61,540 nucleotides of DNA from Luteibacter sp. (GCF_009912395.1 NZ_WNDO01000032.1:1-61540); one strand, 5' to 3'; counted from the first letter of the stretch, positions 24,800 through 37,223 are shown. Program-made: numbers and translations. Notes: a model not told the origin generated them from the sequence alone.

Positions 24800-26601
24800 G
24801 GGCCCGCTACGGCAAGCCCGTGGTGCCGAGCCGCCGCCGCGGCCAGGGACCGAGCCCGCGCAAGCGCATGACCGTGATGGTGGCCTTGCTCTGCATCGCC
24901 GCGTCCGGCCTCGTCGTGCGTGCGTTCGATCTCCAGGTGGTGCGCAAGCAGTTCTACCAGGACCAGGGCGATGCGCGCTTCCTGCGCGAAATGCCCATCG
25001 CTGTGTCGCGCGGCACCATCTTCGATCGCAACGGCGAGCCACTTGCCGTGTCGACGCCGGTCGCCTCGATCTGGGCCAACCCGCCCGAGGTGCTCGAAAA
25101 CGCCGATCGCATCCCGGAGCTGGCGCATGCGTTGCACGTGGACGCCGACGACCTCAAGCAGAAGATCGAGGCGCGCGCCGACAAGGAATTCATGTACATC
25201 GCCCGCCAGATGCGTCCCGAGGACGCGCAGGCGGTCGTCGACCTGAAGATTCCCGGCATCGCCTCCCAGCGCGAATACCGTCGCTATTACCCGTCGGGTG
25301 CGGTGAACAGCCATATTCTCGGCTTCACCAATATCGACGACCACGGCCAGGAAGGCCTGGAACTCGCTTTCGACGAATGGCTGGCCGGCAAGCCGGGCGC
25401 CAAGCGCGTCATCCGTGACCGCATGGGTCATGTGGTGGAGGACGTCGAGCTGGTGCGCGAGCCGCAGCCGGGCCGTGATCTCACGCTGTCGATCGACCGC
25501 CGCATTCAGTACCTCGCCTACAGCGCCCTCAAGGACGCTCTGGAAAAGAACAAGGCCGACTCCGGCTCGATCGTGGTGATGGATGTCCACACCGGCGAAG
25601 TGCTGGGCATGGCCAACCTGCCGTCGTTCAATCCGAACGCCGTGCGTGGCAGCACCCCGCAGGAGCGCCGCAACCGCGCCGTCACCGACGTGGTGGAGCC
25701 GGGCTCCACGATGAAGGCGTTCACGATGGCCGCCGCGCTCACCAGCGGCAAGTACACCCCCACCTCGCCGCTGATCGAGACCTCGCCGGGTACCTGGATG
25801 ATGGGTGGCCACCCGGTGCGCGACACGCATAACTGGGGCACGCTCACCCCGACCGGCGTCATCACCAAGTCGTCGAACGTCGGTGCGGCCAAGATCGCGA
25901 TGACGCTGGACACCGATTTCCTCTACGGCATCTACAAGTCGTTCGGCATCGGCAACAGCACGGGCAGTGGCTTCCCCGGCGAGGCCTCCGGCTACCTGCC
26001 GGTGGGCCGTACCTGGAAGCCCATCGAGAAGTCGCGCCTGGCCTACGGTTACAACCTCAACGTGACGCCGCTGCAGCTGGCCACCGGCTACGCCGCCATC
26101 GGCAATGGCGGCCAGTACCGCGCGCCGTCGTTCATCAAGGGCGCCGACAACCCGCCCAATCAGGTTGTCACCCCCGAAGTGGCCCATGAACTCGTGCGCA
26201 TGCTCGAGACCGTGGTCGCCCCGGGCGGCACCGGCTACGGCTTCGCCTCCGTGGCCAACTACAGCGTGGCCGGCAAGACCGGTACCTCGCACAAGAACTC
26301 CGCTGGCGGTTACTACGCCAACAACTACATTTCGCTGTTCGTGGGCATGATCCCGGCCAGCGCACCCCGCATCGTCACCGTCGTGGTCATCAACGACCCG
26401 AAGGGCGGCCGCTACTACGGCGGCTCGGTCGCCGGACCGGCCTTCGTCCAGGTGATGCAGGGCGCGGTGCGCCTGCTGGACATTCCACCGGACAACGTCG
26501 GTCGCTGGTACGCCGGTGGCCCGAGCCAGGGTGGCATGATCAGTACGAACAACGCACCGCCACAAGCGGACGACAGCGCGGCGGAAGAGGTGGTCCCATG
26601 A
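24796..26601 (+). CDS. ftsI: Septal transpeptidase FtsI (PBP3)
   Basis: A 601-residue class B penicillin-binding protein. A basic cytoplasmic tail precedes one membrane helix (MTVMVALLCIAASGLVVRAF), then the pedestal domain (AVSRGTIFDRNGEPLAVS), then the transpeptidase domain. Active-site motifs are STMK (VEPGSTMKAF) near 308, SSN in KSSNVG near 358 and KTGT near 495. It cross-links septal peptidoglycan with the glycosyltransferase FtsW. It overlaps ftsL and murE by four bases each. Confidence 0.95.
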   Translation: MRARYGKPVVPSRRRGQGPSPRKRMTVMVALLCIAASGLVVRAFDLQVVRKQFYQDQGDARFLREMPIAVSRGTIFDRNGEPLAVSTPVASIWANPPEVLENADRIPELAHALHVDADDLKQKIEARADKEFMYIARQMRPEDAQAVVDLKIPGIASQREYRRYYPSGAVNSHILGFTNIDDHGQEGLELAFDEWLAGKPGAKRVIRDRMGHVVEDVELVREPQPGRDLTLSIDRRIQYLAYSALKDALEKNKADSGSIVVMDVHTGEVLGMANLPSFNPNAVRGSTPQERRNRAVTDVVEPGSTMKAFTMAAALTSGKYTPTSPLIETSPGTWMMGGHPVRDTHNWGTLTPTGVITKSSNVGAAKIAMTLDTDFLYGIYKSFGIGNSTGSGFPGEASGYLPVGRTWKPIEKSRLAYGYNLNVTPLQLATGYAAIGNGGQYRAPSFIKGADNPPNQVVTPEVAHELVRMLETVVAPGGTGYGFASVANYSVAGKTGTSHKNSAGGYYANNYISLFVGMIPASAPRIVTVVVINDPKGGRYYGGSVAGPAFVQVMQGAVRLLDIPPDNVGRWYAGGPSQGGMISTNNAPPQADDSAAEEVVP

Positions 26602-28091
26602 CCATGCGCCTCGCGGATCTTCTCGACGGTTTCGCCGACGCCCCGGGTGTCGGCGAAATTCTCGTTTCCGGGCTCTCGCTCGATTCGCGTGCCATCGTCG
26701 AAGGCAACGCCTTCGTCGCGCTGCGCGGCACGAAGGGCCACGGCATGGACTTCGCCGCCAAAGCGGTGGAGCAGGGCGCGTCCGTCATCCTCGCCGAAGC
26801 GCCGTTCGACGCCGTCGATCCGGGCGTGCCAGTGGTGACGGTGAAGGGCCTTCGCGAGAAGACGGGGCGCATCGCCGCCCGCTTCTACGGTTCGCCGTCG
26901 CAGCCCCTGCAGGTCATCGGCGTCACCGGCACCAACGGCAAGACCTCGACCGTGCAGCTCATCACGCAGGCGCTGGCCTTCCTCGGTCGCAAGCCGGCGT
27001 CGGTGGGCACGCTGGGCGCGGGCATGCATGGCGCCGTCGTCGAAGGCGAGCGCACCACGCCGGACGCGATCAGCATGCAGTCGCTGTTCGCGGACTTCCG
27101 CGAAGCCGGCGCCACGCACGTCGCGATGGAAGTGTCCTCGCACGCGCTGGAGCAGGGGCGGGTGAACGCCGTCGCCTTCGACGTGGCCGTGTTCACCAAC
27201 CTCACGCGCGACCATCTCGACTACCACGGCACGATGGAAGCCTACGGCGCGGCCAAGGCGAAGCTGTTTGCCTTCGAGGGTCTACGCGCGGCGGTGATCA
27301 ACATCGACGACGCGTTCGGCCTGAAGCTGGCCAAGGGCCTGCCGGAAGGCGTGGCGAAGCTGCGTACCTCGATGGCCCACGAGGCCACCGAGAAGGACGC
27401 CGAGATCCGCGCGGACATCATCGTCACGTTGGCCAAGGGCCTGTCCTTCAATCTCAACACCCCGTGGGGCATGCGCACCGTGCGCAGCGCACTGCTGGGT
27501 CGCTTCAACGTCGCCAACCTGCTCGCCGTCGCGGCGGTGCTGGGCGCGCTGGGCGAACCGTTCGACCGCATCCATGCCGCGCTGGAATCGCTCCAGCCCG
27601 TCAACGGACGCATGAGCCGCCTCGGCGGCGACGGTAAGAAGCCGCTGGTGGTCGTGGATTACTCGCACACGCCGGACGCCTTGAAGCAGGCGCTGCTGGC
27701 ACTGCGTTCGCACACCAAGGGTCGACTCATCTGCGTCTTCGGCGCCGGTGGCGACCGCGACCAGGGCAAGCGCCCGATCATGGCCGGCATCGCCGAGCGC
27801 CTCGCCGACGTGGTGATCGTCACCGACGACAACCCGCGCAGCGAGGACGGCGACACCATCGTCGCCCAGATCGTGGCCGGCTTCGCCCACCCCGACACCG
27901 TCATGGTGGAGCGCGACCGCGCCTCCGCCATCGCCCTGGCCCTGTCCGATGCGAAGGCCGACGACGTCGTGCTGATCGCCGGCAAGGGTCACGAAACCTA
28001 TCAGGAAGGTCCGCAGGGCAAGCAGCCCTTCGACGACCTCGCCGTCGCCCGCGAGGCGATGGCATCCAGCACCAAGGGAGCCCGCGCATGA
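26598..28091 (+). CDS. murE: UDP-MurNAc-tripeptide synthetase MurE (meso-DAP adding)
   Basis: A 497-residue ATP-dependent ligase that adds the third stem amino acid to UDP-MurNAc-L-Ala-Glu. The P-loop GVTGTNGKTS is near 110. The DDNPRSED segment near 413 carries the DNPR motif that selects meso-diaminopimelate rather than lysine, consistent with a Gram-negative wall. The substrate-binding N-domain, central ATPase and C-domain are complete. It overlaps both neighbours by four bases. Confidence 0.95.
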   Translation: MTMRLADLLDGFADAPGVGEILVSGLSLDSRAIVEGNAFVALRGTKGHGMDFAAKAVEQGASVILAEAPFDAVDPGVPVVTVKGLREKTGRIAARFYGSPSQPLQVIGVTGTNGKTSTVQLITQALAFLGRKPASVGTLGAGMHGAVVEGERTTPDAISMQSLFADFREAGATHVAMEVSSHALEQGRVNAVAFDVAVFTNLTRDHLDYHGTMEAYGAAKAKLFAFEGLRAAVINIDDAFGLKLAKGLPEGVAKLRTSMAHEATEKDAEIRADIIVTLAKGLSFNLNTPWGMRTVRSALLGRFNVANLLAVAAVLGALGEPFDRIHAALESLQPVNGRMSRLGGDGKKPLVVVDYSHTPDALKQALLALRSHTKGRLICVFGAGGDRDQGKRPIMAGIAERLADVVIVTDDNPRSEDGDTIVAQIVAGFAHPDTVMVERDRASAIALALSDAKADDVVLIAGKGHETYQEGPQGKQPFDDLAVAREAMASSTKGARA

Positions 28092-29452
28092 TGCGCCTTT
28101 CCGCCGTCGCCCTCTGGACTCGCGGCCGCCTGCATGGCGCCGATGTCGAGGTCACCGGCTTTTCCATCGATACCCGTACCCTCAAGGCCGGCGATCTGTT
28201 CGTGGCCCTGCCGGGCGAGCGCGTGGACGGCCACGATTTCGTGGCCATGGCCGCCGAGCGTGGCGCCATCGCCGCGCTGGTCACCCGTCCCGTGGACGCG
28301 CCGATCGCCCAGGTCATCGTCGACGACACCCAGCTCGCGCTGGGCGACCTGGCCAGCGCGGTGCGTGCCCAGAGCAATGTCCGCGTCATCGGCATCACGG
28401 GCTCCAATGGCAAGACCACGGTGAAGACGCTTACGGCGTCGATCCTGTCGCGCCACGGCCGCACCCACGTCAACGCTGGCAACTTCAACAACGAGCTGGG
28501 CATGCCGCTGACCCTGCTGGGCATGCCGGCGGACACGCGCTACGCCGTGCTCGAAATGGGTGCGGGCAAGCCGGGCGACATCGACTATCTCGCCGCCATC
28601 GCGCGGCCCGATATCGGCCTCGTCAATTCCATCGCGCCTGCCCATCTTGAGCGCATGGGAACCATCGAAGGCGTCGCCGAGACCAAGGGGGCGCTGTACC
28701 AGGCGCTGCCGCCCGACGGCGTCGCGATCATCAATGCGGACGACGAGCGCTTCGCCGGTTTCTTCGCCGGCCTGGCTGGTTCGCGTCGCACGCTTCGCTA
28801 TGCCCTGACCCATCGTGCTGACATCGGCGCCGATATCGTCGAGGAACGCATCGACGGTACGCATTTCGTGCTCTCGACGCCGCACGGCGACGGCGACGTG
28901 CACCTGCCGCTGGCGGGTCGCCACAACGTTGCGAACGCCCTGGCCGCCGCCTCCATCGCCATCGCGCTGGACGTGCCGGTGGAAACCATCGTCGAGGGTC
29001 TTGAGCAGGTGCCGCGTGTCGCGGGCCGCCTCAACCTCGAGCCGATGCCGGGCGGCTGGACGCTGATCGACGACAGCTACAACGCGAACCCGGGTTCCGC
29101 CGCCGCCGCCATCGACACCTTGTCGCTGGCCGAGGGCGAGCGCTGGCTGATCCTCGGCGACATGGCCGAACTGGGCCCCGACGCCGTGAAGATGCACGCC
29201 GACACCGGTCGCCTGGCCCACCAGCGTGGTATCGACCGCCTGCTGGCGACCGGGGCGAAGAGCGCCGCGGCGGTGGAAGCCTTCGGCGAAGGCGCCCATC
29301 ACTTCGATACGCAGGACGCCCTGATCGCGGCCGCGTGCCACGACATCCACCAGGGCGTCACCGTCCTGGTGAAGGGGTCGCGCTCCTCCGGTATGGAGCG
29401 AGTCGCGGCAGCGATGAAGAAACACGCTGAAGGAGCATCCCATGCTGCTTGA
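28088..29452 (+). CDS. murF: UDP-MurNAc-pentapeptide synthetase MurF
   Basis: A 454-residue ligase that adds D-Ala-D-Ala to the UDP-MurNAc-tripeptide. Motifs are [12 protein letters not shown] near 107, [16 protein letters not shown], the [10 protein letters not shown] segment and the [10 protein letters not shown] motif near 323 that is typical of MurF. It overlaps mraY by 11 bases. Confidence 0.95.
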   Translation: MMRLSAVALWTRGRLHGADVEVTGFSIDTRTLKAGDLFVALPGERVDGHDFVAMAAERGAIAALVTRPVDAPIAQVIVDDTQLALGDLASAVRAQSNVRVIGITGSNGKTTVKTLTASILSRHGRTHVNAGNFNNELGMPLTLLGMPADTRYAVLEMGAGKPGDIDYLAAIARPDIGLVNSIAPAHLERMGTIEGVAETKGALYQALPPDGVAIINADDERFAGFFAGLAGSRRTLRYALTHRADIGADIVEERIDGTHFVLSTPHGDGDVHLPLAGRHNVANALAAASIAIALDVPVETIVEGLEQVPRVAGRLNLEPMPGGWTLIDDSYNANPGSAAAAIDTLSLAEGERWLILGDMAELGPDAVKMHADTGRLAHQRGIDRLLATGAKSAAAVEAFGEGAHHFDTQDALIAAACHDIHQGVTVLVKGSRSSGMERVAAAMKKHAEGASHAA

Positions 29453-30524
29453 ACTGGCGGAATGGATGGCTCGGCACTTCACGTCGCTGCATCTTTTCCA
29501 GTACATCACCTTCCGCGCGATCATGGCGGCGCTCACCGCGCTGGCCGTGTCGCTGCTGCTCGGTCCGGCGATGATCCGCAAGCTCGCCGCCCTCAAGGCG
29601 GGGCAGGTGGTGCGTAGCGACGGTCCGCAGACCCATCTTTCCAAGGCCGGCACGCCCACGATGGGCGGCACGCTGATCCTGTTCGCCATCGGCATCTCGA
29701 CGCTGCTGTGGGCCGACCTCGGCAACCGCTATGTCTGGGTCGTGCTGCTGGTGACGCTGCTGTTCGGCGCGATCGGCTTCTACGACGACTACCGCAAGCT
29801 GGTGTTGAAGGATAGCCGCGGCCTCGCCAGCCGCTGGAAGTACTTCTGGCAGTCGGTGTTCGGCCTCGCCGCCGCGGTGTTCCTGTACCAGACCCACCAG
29901 CTTCCGGCCGAGACAGCGCTGTACGTGCCGCTGTTCAAGCAGGTGGCGATCCCGCTCGGCGTGCTCTTCGTCGTGGTGGGCTACTTCATCATCGTCGGCT
30001 TCTCCAATGCGGTGAACCTTACCGACGGCCTCGACGGCCTGGCGATCATGCCGAGCGTGCTGGTCTCCGGCGCGCTGGGCATCTTCGCCTACCTCGCCGG
30101 CAACAAGCTGTTCTCCGAGTACCTCGGTATCCCGGCGATTCCGGGTGCGGGCGAGTTGGCGATCTTCTGCAGCGCGCTGTCCGGCGCGGGGCTCGGCTTC
30201 CTCTGGTTCAACACCTATCCGGCCCAGGTTTTCATGGGCGACGTCGGTGCGCTGGCCATCGGCGCCGCGCTCGGCTGCGTCGCGCTGATCGTGCGCCAGG
30301 AGATCGTGCTGCTGGTGATGGGCGGCGTCTTCGTCATGGAGACCGCCTCGGTGATGCTCCAGGTCGCCAGCTTCAAGCTGCGCGGCAAGCGGATCTTCCG
30401 CATGGCGCCGATCCACCACCACTTCGAACTGAAGGGCTGGCCCGAACCCCGGGTCATCGTGCGTTTCTGGATCATCAGCGTCGTGCTGGTGCTCATTGGT
30501 CTGGCTACCTTGAAGGTGCGCTGA
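29442..30524 (+). CDS. mraY: Phospho-MurNAc-pentapeptide translocase MraY
   Basis: A 360-residue enzyme with about ten membrane helices that transfers phospho-MurNAc-pentapeptide to undecaprenyl phosphate, giving lipid I. The catalytic motifs are FYDDYRK near 109, [13 protein letters not shown] near 188, [11 protein letters not shown] near 263, and [11 protein letters not shown] near 325. It has its own GAAGGAG ribosome site inside murF. Only six bases separate it from ftsW, where murD usually stands. Confidence 0.95.
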   Translation: MLLELAEWMARHFTSLHLFQYITFRAIMAALTALAVSLLLGPAMIRKLAALKAGQVVRSDGPQTHLSKAGTPTMGGTLILFAIGISTLLWADLGNRYVWVVLLVTLLFGAIGFYDDYRKLVLKDSRGLASRWKYFWQSVFGLAAAVFLYQTHQLPAETALYVPLFKQVAIPLGVLFVVVGYFIIVGFSNAVNLTDGLDGLAIMPSVLVSGALGIFAYLAGNKLFSEYLGIPAIPGAGELAIFCSALSGAGLGFLWFNTYPAQVFMGDVGALAIGAALGCVALIVRQEIVLLVMGGVFVMETASVMLQVASFKLRGKRIFRMAPIHHHFELKGWPEPRVIVRFWIISVVLVLIGLATLKVR

Positions 30525-30530
30525 GAAATC

Positions 30531-31751
30531 ATGTTCGGCTTCGGCAACAAGCAGGCACAGCGCCGGCAGGGCCCGCGGGGGAGTTTCGACCTCCCGCTGC
30601 TCGTGGCCGCGCTCGCGCTCGCCACGATGGGCGTGGTGATGGTCACCTCCGCCTCCATCGCCGTGGCCGACGGCTCGCACGTGGGCGCGTTCTACTACCT
30701 CAAGAAACACCTGAGCTTCCTGGCGCTTGGCTTCGTGCTGGCCGGTGTCGCCATGCGCACGGAACTGAAGACGATCGAGAAGCACAGCACGCTGCTGCTG
30801 CTCGTCGGCATCTGCATCCTGCTGCTGGTGTTCGTGCCGGGCTTCGGCATGCGCATCAACGGTGCGCGCCGCTGGATCAACCTGTTCGTCACCAGCTTCC
30901 AGCCGGTGGAAGCGGTGAAGCTGATCCTTGTGGCCTATCTGGCCAGCTACCTCGTGCGCCATCGCGAAGGCGTGGAATACGAACTGTTCGGCGTGGTGAA
31001 GCCGATCGCCGTGGCCGGTTTCATGGTGCTCCTGCTGCTGGCCCAGCCCGACTTCGGTTCGGCGGCCCTCGTGGTCGCCACCACGGTCGGCATGGTCTGG
31101 CTGGCCGGTGCCCGCATGCGCAACCTCGTGCTGCTGGCGATGCCGCTGATCCCGCTGCTGATCTACGCCACCACCGCCGAGGACTACCGCATCAAGCGCC
31201 TCACCTCCTTCCTCGATCCGTGGAAGGACCCGTTCAATGACGGTTTCCAGCTCACCCAGGCGCTCATCGCGGTGGGTCGTGGCGAATGGACCGGTGTGGG
31301 TCTGGGCTCCAGCGTGCAGAAGCTGTTCTACCTGCCCGAGGCGCATACCGACTTCATCCTGGCCGTGCTCGCCGAAGAGCTGGGCCTGGCCGGCATCGTG
31401 GTCGTGATCGGGCTCTACATCGTGCTCGTCGGGCGTGGACTGTATATCGGCCTCAAGGGCGTCGAGCTCGGCCAGCGTTTCTCGGGCTACGTGGCCTACG
31501 GCATCTCGCTGATGATGGGTTTCCAGGCGATGGTATCCATCGGCGTGAATCTCGGTGTGCTTCCCACCAAGGGTCTGACGCTGCCCTTGATCAGCTCCGG
31601 CGGTTCGTCGGTGCTGATGACCTGCGCGATGGTCGGTGTGCTGCTGCGCGCCACCTTCGAGATCAACCGCGCCGAGGATGCGCGCCAGTCCGCTGTGCGC
31701 CAGCCGGCGAACGCGGTGCCGACCTCGGCTCCGGCGGGAGGCATGGCATGA
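30531..31751 (+). CDS. ftsW: Septal peptidoglycan glycosyltransferase FtsW
   Basis: A 406-residue SEDS-family protein with about ten helices. It contains NGARRWINLF near 107, the large loop with the catalytic aspartate region, LAEELGLAGIV and the closing LTLPLISSGGSS. It polymerises lipid II at the septum with FtsI. The stop overlaps the murG start (ATGA). Confidence 0.94.
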   Translation: MFGFGNKQAQRRQGPRGSFDLPLLVAALALATMGVVMVTSASIAVADGSHVGAFYYLKKHLSFLALGFVLAGVAMRTELKTIEKHSTLLLLVGICILLLVFVPGFGMRINGARRWINLFVTSFQPVEAVKLILVAYLASYLVRHREGVEYELFGVVKPIAVAGFMVLLLLAQPDFGSAALVVATTVGMVWLAGARMRNLVLLAMPLIPLLIYATTAEDYRIKRLTSFLDPWKDPFNDGFQLTQALIAVGRGEWTGVGLGSSVQKLFYLPEAHTDFILAVLAEELGLAGIVVVIGLYIVLVGRGLYIGLKGVELGQRFSGYVAYGISLMMGFQAMVSIGVNLGVLPTKGLTLPLISSGGSSVLMTCAMVGVLLRATFEINRAEDARQSAVRQPANAVPTSAPAGGMA

Positions 31752-32829
31752 GCGCCCCCGTCCTGATCATGGCCGGCGGCACCGGTGGCCACATCTTCCC
31801 GGGTCTGGCCGTGGCCGACGAGCTGCGTTCGCGTGGCGTGCCGGTGGCTTGGCTCGGCGCCGAAGGCGGCATGGAGACGCGTGTCGTGCCGGCGCACGGT
31901 CTCGACCTGCACACGATCAAGGTCGGTGGCCTGCGCGGCAAGGGCATGAAGACCCGACTGCTCGCCCCGGTGATGCTGGTGCGTGCGTTGTTCGAATCGC
32001 TGGCGTTGCTGCGCAAGCTCAAGCCCCGCTGCGTGCTGTCGATGGGCGGCTACGTCGCGGGTCCGGCTGGCGTGGCCGCGAAGCTGGCGGGCATTCCGCT
32101 GGTGGTGCACGAGCAGAACGCCGTCGCCGGCTTCACCAATCGCAAGCTCGCTTCGTTCGCGAAGCGCGTGCTCACCGGTTTCCCCAACGTGCTGCCGAAC
32201 GGCGAGTGGGTGGGTAATCCGGTGCGCGCCCGCATCGCCGCCGTGCCGGCTCCCTTCGAGCGCCTGGCCGGTCGCGACGGTGCGCCGCGCCTGCTCGTGC
32301 TGGGCGGCAGCCTCGGCGCCCGCACGCTCAACGCCGTACTGCCCAAGGCCCTGGCCCGCATGGCGGCAACGGGCGCCATGGTGCCCGAGGTGGTCCACCA
32401 GACCGGTGAGCGCAACCTGCAGGAAACACTCGACGCCTATACCGCTGCCGGCAGCGCCGCGAACATCGTGGCCTTCATCGAAGACATGGCCGGCGCTTAC
32501 GAATGGGCCGACCTCGTGCTTTGCCGCGCCGGCGCGCTGACCGTCGCCGAACTGTGCGCCGCCGGCCAGGAAGCCGTGCTGGTGCCGTTCCCGTTCGCGG
32601 TTGACGACCACCAGACCGCCAACGCCCGCGCGATGGTCGACGTGGGTGGTGCACGCATCGTCGCCGACGGCGCGTTGTCCAGCCACGAATCGCCGGACAT
32701 GCTGGCGAAGCTGCTCGACGAACTGCTCGTCGACCGCAACCGCATCCTTTCCGCCGCCAATGCGTCACGCACGCTGGCCAAACCCGACGCTGCATCAACG
32801 ATTGCCCGTCACTGCATGGAGGTATCCGC

Positions 32830-32833
<4 letters not shown>
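31748..32833 (+). CDS. murG: Lipid II synthase MurG (GlcNAc transferase)
   Basis: A 361-residue peripheral membrane GT-B glycosyltransferase that adds GlcNAc to lipid I. The glycine-rich [16 protein letters not shown] opens the protein, [13 protein letters not shown] follows near 120, and the [13 protein letters not shown] donor-site loop and [15 protein letters not shown] complete the signature. ATG 31748 overlaps the ftsW stop; longer upstream frames are not coding. Confidence 0.95.
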
Positions 32834-34268
<1,435 letters not shown>

Positions 34269-34269
<1 letters not shown>

Positions 34270-35234
34270 TGAGCACCACCCGTTTCCCGCGCCTGGTCAC
34301 CGATCCCGCCCAATTCGGGCGCGTGGCGGTGGTCTACGGTGGCAATTCCGCCGAGCGCGAGGTGTCGCTGAATTCCGGCAAGGGCGTGCTGGACGCACTG
34401 CGCGCCGGTGGCGTCGACGCGCATCCGATCGACGGCATTCCGGCGTTGCTCGACGCCGTACGCGCCGGACACTTCGCGCGCGTGTTCAACATCCTGCACG
34501 GCGCGGGCGGTGAGAACGGCGAGCTGCAGGGCGCGCTTCAGTCGCTCGGCGTGCCGTATACCGGTTCGGGCGTGCTGGGTTCGGCGCTGTCGCTCGACAA
34601 GATTCGCGCCAAGCAGGTCTGGCAGGCGTTGGGCCTGCCGACTCCGAAGTTCCGCGCGCTGCCGCGCGGTGCCGATGTGCACGCCGCCGCGCGCGAGGTG
34701 GGCTTCCCGCTAATCGTGAAGCCCGCCTGGGAAGGTTCCAGCGTCGGTGTCACGCGCGTTTTCAAGGAGTCCGACCTGGACGCCGCCGTGGAACTGGCGC
34801 ACCGCTATCCCGGCGATCTGCTGATGGAAACGCTGATCGAAGGTGACGCGCACGAGGGCGGCGAGTTCACCGTCGGCATCCTGGGTCGCGAAGTGTTGCC
34901 CACGATCAAGATCGTGCCGGCAACCGAGTACTACGATTACAACGCCAAGTACGTCGCCGACGATACGCAGTACATCTGCCCCGGCCTTTCCGGTTACGCC
35001 GAGGAGGAGATGCGCGCGCTCGCGTTGCGCGCCTTCGACGCCGTGGACTGTTTCGGCTGGGGTCGCGTGGATATCATGCGCGACCGTCACGGCAAGAACT
35101 GGCTGCTCGAGGTGAACACCGCCCCGGGCATGACCTCGCACTCGCTCGTGCCGAAGGCTGCCGCCGTCGCAGGCCTGGATTACCCGGCCCTGTGCTGGCG
35201 CGTCCTGGAAACCTCCATGGAAAGGAGGGCATGA
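34269..35234 (+). CDS. ddlB: D-alanine-D-alanine ligase
   Basis: About 321 residues in the ATP-grasp fold. It has [17 protein letters not shown] near the start, [12 protein letters not shown] near 78, [15 protein letters not shown] near 148 and the metal-binding [13 protein letters not shown] near 283. It makes the dipeptide used by MurF. ATG 34269 overlaps the murC TGA; a GTG one codon earlier (34266) is an alternative. ftsQ follows after four bases. Confidence 0.94.
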
Positions 35235-35238
35235 AGAG

Positions 35239-35979
35239 ATGAAGGGAGCCGCTGCCACGCGGATCGTCGCCTGGGGCATCGCCATCACCTTGGTGGTGTT
35301 GCCCATTGTCGGCGTGATGCAGGGCTGGTTTGCCGCCAATCGTTGGCCGGTGACGCAGCTGAAGGTCGAGGCGGAGTTCACGCACGTCAGTGCGGAACAG
35401 ATCCGCGCGGCCGTGCTGCCCAGTCTTGGCAAAGGCTTCTTTGCAACCAATCTGGAAAACGTGCGCCGCTCGATCGGTGGCCTGCCCTGGGTGGAGTCGG
35501 TGGAAGTGCGCAAGCGCTGGCCCGACACGCTGCTGGTGCGCATCTACGAGCGTCAGCCGTTCGCGCGCTGGAACGGTACTCGCCTGATCAGCCGCCAGGG
35601 CCAGGTGTTCGACGCGCCGGGTGCCGACCAGATGGGCGATCTGCCACGTCTGTCGGGACCGGACTCGCGGCTGGCCGAGGTGGTGAGTTTCTACGCCCAG
35701 GCACGCAAGGCCTTCGAAGGTCGCGCGCAGATGTCGGTGGTGGGTGTCAGCTTGTCCGAACGCGGCAGCTGGAGCGCCATCACCGAAAGCGGCGCGGAGA
35801 TCGTGATCGGCGACCGCGAACAGGCGGACCGCCGTCTCGCGCGTTTCCTCGACGTCTACCCGCAACTCCTTTCAGGTCATCGTGGCGGATTCGCCTACGC
35901 CGACCTGCGTTACACCAACGGATTCGCTATCCGGTGGCCGCCACAGGAAAACACGGCCACCCCAAAGGTCGGAAGCTGA
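35239..35979 (+). CDS. ftsQ: Cell division protein FtsQ
   Basis: A 246-residue bitopic protein with one helix (VAWGIAITLVVLPIVGVM), a POTRA domain (WPVTQLKVEAEFTHVSAEQIRAAV), then the FtsQ beta domain (LPWVESVEVRKRWPDTLLVRIYERQPFARW). It nucleates the FtsQLB complex at the septum. It is preceded by GAAGGGA-type purines and lies eight bases before ftsA. Confidence 0.93.
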   Translation: MKGAAATRIVAWGIAITLVVLPIVGVMQGWFAANRWPVTQLKVEAEFTHVSAEQIRAAVLPSLGKGFFATNLENVRRSIGGLPWVESVEVRKRWPDTLLVRIYERQPFARWNGTRLISRQGQVFDAPGADQMGDLPRLSGPDSRLAEVVSFYAQARKAFEGRAQMSVVGVSLSERGSWSAITESGAEIVIGDREQADRRLARFLDVYPQLLSGHRGGFAYADLRYTNGFAIRWPPQENTATPKVGS

Positions 35980-35987
35980 GCTAATAC

Positions 35988-37223
35988 ATGAGAAACAAGA
36001 ACGACAAACAGCTCGTCGTCGGCCTCGACATCGGAACCTCCAAGGTCGTCGCGATCGTCGGCGAGTACGAGCCCGGTGAACCGATCGAAGTGATCGGCAT
36101 CGGCACCCACGTCTCGCGCGGCATGAAGCGCGGCTCCGTCGTGGACATCGAATCGACCGTGCACTCGATCCAGCGCGCGGTGGAAGAGGCCGAGCTGATG
36201 GCCGGCTGCGACATCCGCTCGGTGTATGCCTCTATCTCGGGCAGCCACCTGGAAACCCGCAACTCGCACGGCACCGCGGCGATCCGCGACCGCGAAGTGA
36301 TGGCGGCCGACCTCGAGCAGGTGCTGGAGGCGGCGAGCGCCGTCGCGATCCCGGCTGACCGCAAGGTGCTCTACAAGGAGTCGCAGGAATACCGCATCGA
36401 CGGCCAGGACGGCATTCGCCATCCGGTCGGCATGAGCGGCGTGCGCCTGGAAGCCAGCGTGCACCTGGTCACCGGTGCCGCCAGTTCCGTGCAGAACATC
36501 TCCAAGTGCATCCAGCGTTGCGGCCTGTCGGTGGACGAACTCGTCCCCGCTGCCGTCGCCAGCGCCAAGGCCGTGCTGACCGAAGACGAACTGGAGCTGG
36601 GCGTGTGCCTGGTCGACATCGGCGCGGGTACCACGGACATCGCGATCTACACCCAGGGCGCGATCCGCTACACCAAGTCGCTGCCGGTGGGCGGTGACCA
36701 GGTCACCAACGACATCGCCTATGGCGTGCACACGCCGACCGCGCATGCCGAGGAGATCAAGATCAAGTACGCCTGCGCGCTGGCCCAGCTGGCCCACGCG
36801 GAGGAAACCATCCAGGTGCCCAGCGTCGGCGATCGCCCGCCGCGTCGCCTTGCCCGGCAGGCGCTCGCGCAGTCGGTGCAGGCGCGCTACGAGGAAATCT
36901 TCGAGATGGTGCAGGACGAACTGCGTCGCTCGGGCTACGAGAGCCTGGTCGCTGCGGGCATCGTGCTGACCGGTGGCGCCGCCCGTATGGAAGGCGCCCT
37001 CGAACTGGCCGAGGAAATTTTTCACAAGATGGTCCGTATCGGCGTGCCACAGCACGTCTCGGGCCTGGGCGACGTGGTTTCCAGCGAACTGCATTCCACG
37101 GGCGTGGGCCTCCTGCTGCACGGCTCGCGCGCCAGTGGAGGCAATCGTCAGATGAGTTCCGCCGTCGGCAACGTCGGCAACATGGTCGAGAAGTTCCGCA
37201 GCTGGTTCAGCAAGAACTTCTGA
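35988..37223 (+). CDS. ftsA: Cell division protein FtsA
   Basis: A 411-residue actin-like ATPase that tethers FtsZ to the membrane. It opens with LVVGLDIGTSKVVAIVGE, contains the 1C domain, the phosphate-2 loop VDIGAGTTDIAIY near 207 and the adenosine motif GIVLTGGAARMEG near 323. The end MVEKFRSWFSKNF is the amphipathic membrane-targeting helix. Confidence 0.95.
   Translation: MRNKNDKQLVVGLDIGTSKVVAIVGEYEPGEPIEVIGIGTHVSRGMKRGSVVDIESTVHSIQRAVEEAELMAGCDIRSVYASISGSHLETRNSHGTAAIRDREVMAADLEQVLEAASAVAIPADRKVLYKESQEYRIDGQDGIRHPVGMSGVRLEASVHLVTGAASSVQNISKCIQRCGLSVDELVPAAVASAKAVLTEDELELGVCLVDIGAGTTDIAIYTQGAIRYTKSLPVGGDQVTNDIAYGVHTPTAHAEEIKIKYACALAQLAHAEETIQVPSVGDRPPRRLARQALAQSVQARYEEIFEMVQDELRRSGYESLVAAGIVLTGGAARMEGALELAEEIFHKMVRIGVPQHVSGLGDVVSSELHSTGVGLLLHGSRASGGNRQMSSAVGNVGNMVEKFRSWFSKNF

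Noticed and set aside
29358-31346. Long minus-strand frame across mraY and ftsW
   Set aside because: His/Gln/Arg-rich shadow of two essential membrane-protein genes with no ribosome site or family similarity. The same applies to other long antisense frames, for example over secA, the M13 peptidase and the GH31 gene.
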